Shown piece after piece: positions 34,877 to 35,506 of a stretch of 35,506 nt of DNA; the stretch's first letter is position 1; each line of letters starts with the position of its first letter. The stretch is from the NCBI GenBank assembly GCA_031292755.1, contig JARLGM010000060.1, positions 1 to 35,506 on the forward strand, read 5' to 3'. The notes beneath the pieces are model-generated. The model was given only the letters and a program-made list of their open reading frames with translations. It ran no database searches and was not told where the DNA came from. The translations under genes were made by a program, and so were the position numbers. This stretch comes from Candidatus Sulfopaludibacter sp. Lineage in GTDB: Bacteria > Acidobacteriota > Terriglobia > Bryobacterales > Bryobacteraceae.

Positions 34877-35506
34877 CTTCGTTTTTTCGCAAGCTGAGCT
34901 GGTTCGCACGACGCCGGCGGAAAGAAGAGGAACTCCGCGAGGAGTTGGAATTCCACCTGGAAGAGGAAGCGGAACTCCGTCATGCGGCGGGTCTGGCGGA
35001 GCAGGAGGCGCGCTGCGCCGCGCTCCGCGAACTGGGAAATGTCGGCCTGGTCCAGGAGGAGACACGCGCCGCCTGGGGCTGGACCTGGCTCGAACAACTG
35101 CTGCAGGACAGCCGTTACGCCCTGCGCATGATGAGCACCAACAAGGCCTTCAGCGCGCTTGCGATTCTGTCCCTGGCGCTGGGCGTGGGAGCCAACACGG
35201 CAATCTACAGCTTCATGGATGCCGTCCTGCTGCGCCGCCTCCCGATCCCGGACCCCGAGTCGCTCGTGGTGGTGAACTGGCACACTCGAATCCGCCACGG
35301 CGATACCGTCATGCACGACATGAGCGGCACAACCTATGACGATCGAAAAACCGGAACCACGGCGGGCATTTTCCCGTTCCCCTCGTTCGACCTGCTGCGG
35401 ACATCAGATGCCGTCTTTTCCAGCCTGTTCGCCTACTACCCGACACGCAAAGTGAATCTGATGGTGAAAGGGCAGGCCGAACAAGCCGGCGGCGAGTTCG
35501 TGTCCG
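34873..35506 (+). CDS. ADOP-type MacB-like ABC permease (partial, N-terminal)
   Basis: The first 211 residues of a long permease that runs off the right edge. An N-terminal charged helical prefix (about 1-80; EEELREELEFHLEEE, then AWGWTWLEQLLQDSRYALRMM) precedes a first membrane helix at about 92-114 (FSALAILSLALGVGANTAIYS). A MacB-like periplasmic segment follows (LLRRLPIPDPESLVVVNW). This prefix-plus-helix layout is that of the acidobacterial duplicated orphan permeases, which lack a neighbouring ATPase. The start ATG 34873 overlaps the padR stop. The rest, including the second permease half expected in the family, is not visible here. Confidence 0.88.
   Translation, partial: MTSFFRKLSWFARRRRKEEELREELEFHLEEEAELRHAAGLAEQEARCAALRELGNVGLVQEETRAAWGWTWLEQLLQDSRYALRMMSTNKAFSALAILSLALGVGANTAIYSFMDAVLLRRLPIPDPESLVVVNWHTRIRHGDTVMHDMSGTTYDDRKTGTTAGIFPFPSFDLLRTSDAVFSSLFAYYPTRKVNLMVKGQAEQAGGEFVS

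Overview
The window reads as a bacterial chromosome segment, most likely from an Acidobacteriota member of the Bryobacter/Solibacter type. This is an inference. It rests on a GC-rich, gene-dense sequence and on the right edge, where a PadR regulator is followed by a MacB-like permease with the N-terminal layout of the acidobacterial 'ADOP' permeases. I saw no rRNA, tRNA, CRISPR array, insertion sequence, phage gene or attachment site. All gene positions come from reading frames, motifs and ribosome-binding sites; no database search was possible.

Left part (1-5029, + strand): the end of an unknown gene and a small membrane-protein ORF, then the housekeeping cluster rpmH-rnpA-yidD-yidC-jag-mnmE (ribosomal protein L34, RNase P protein, membrane-protein insertion, RNA binding, tRNA wobble modification). 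rnpA has no ATG, GTG or TTG start and is easily missed. dnaA is not in the window.

Centre-left (5033-16879): a dimethylarginine/arginine hydrolase on the minus strand stands back to back with an O-acetylhomoserine sulfhydrylase. The latter is followed by a nine-gene, tightly overlapping purine-catabolic operon: xdhA, xdhB, OHCU decarboxylase, urate oxidase, HIU hydrolase, allantoate amidohydrolase, allantoinase, ureidoglycine aminohydrolase, and a second M20 hydrolase that looks like ureidoglycolate amidohydrolase. Together these would take hypoxanthine/xanthine all the way to glyoxylate, CO2 and ammonia without producing urea, as in the plant ureide pathway. This is the most notable system in the window.

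Centre-right (16862-25330, - strand): a tripartite RND efflux operon (TolC-type outer membrane factor, lipoprotein adaptor, HAE-1-like pump) continues into two tandem, paralogous, secreted YncE/YVTN-type beta-propeller proteins. A Uma2-family nuclease-like gene lies upstream.

Right (25365-33385, - strand): a phosphate block of an unknown 127-aa protein, a PhoR-type histidine kinase, a porin with an N-terminal coiled coil, pstS-pstC-pstA-pstB and phoU. No phoB is present. A candidate regulatory site with 11-bp-spaced Pho-box-like repeats lies upstream of pstS.

Right edge (33419-35506, + strand): a zinc-dependent sorbitol/threonine-dehydrogenase-like enzyme, a PadR regulator with two near-identical operator-like repeats over its own promoter, and the start of an ADOP-type permease cut by the window edge.

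Several operon-leading genes lack a clear Shine-Dalgarno and instead carry a -10-like hexamer 8-15 bases before the start codon. This suggests leaderless or very short-leader transcripts.
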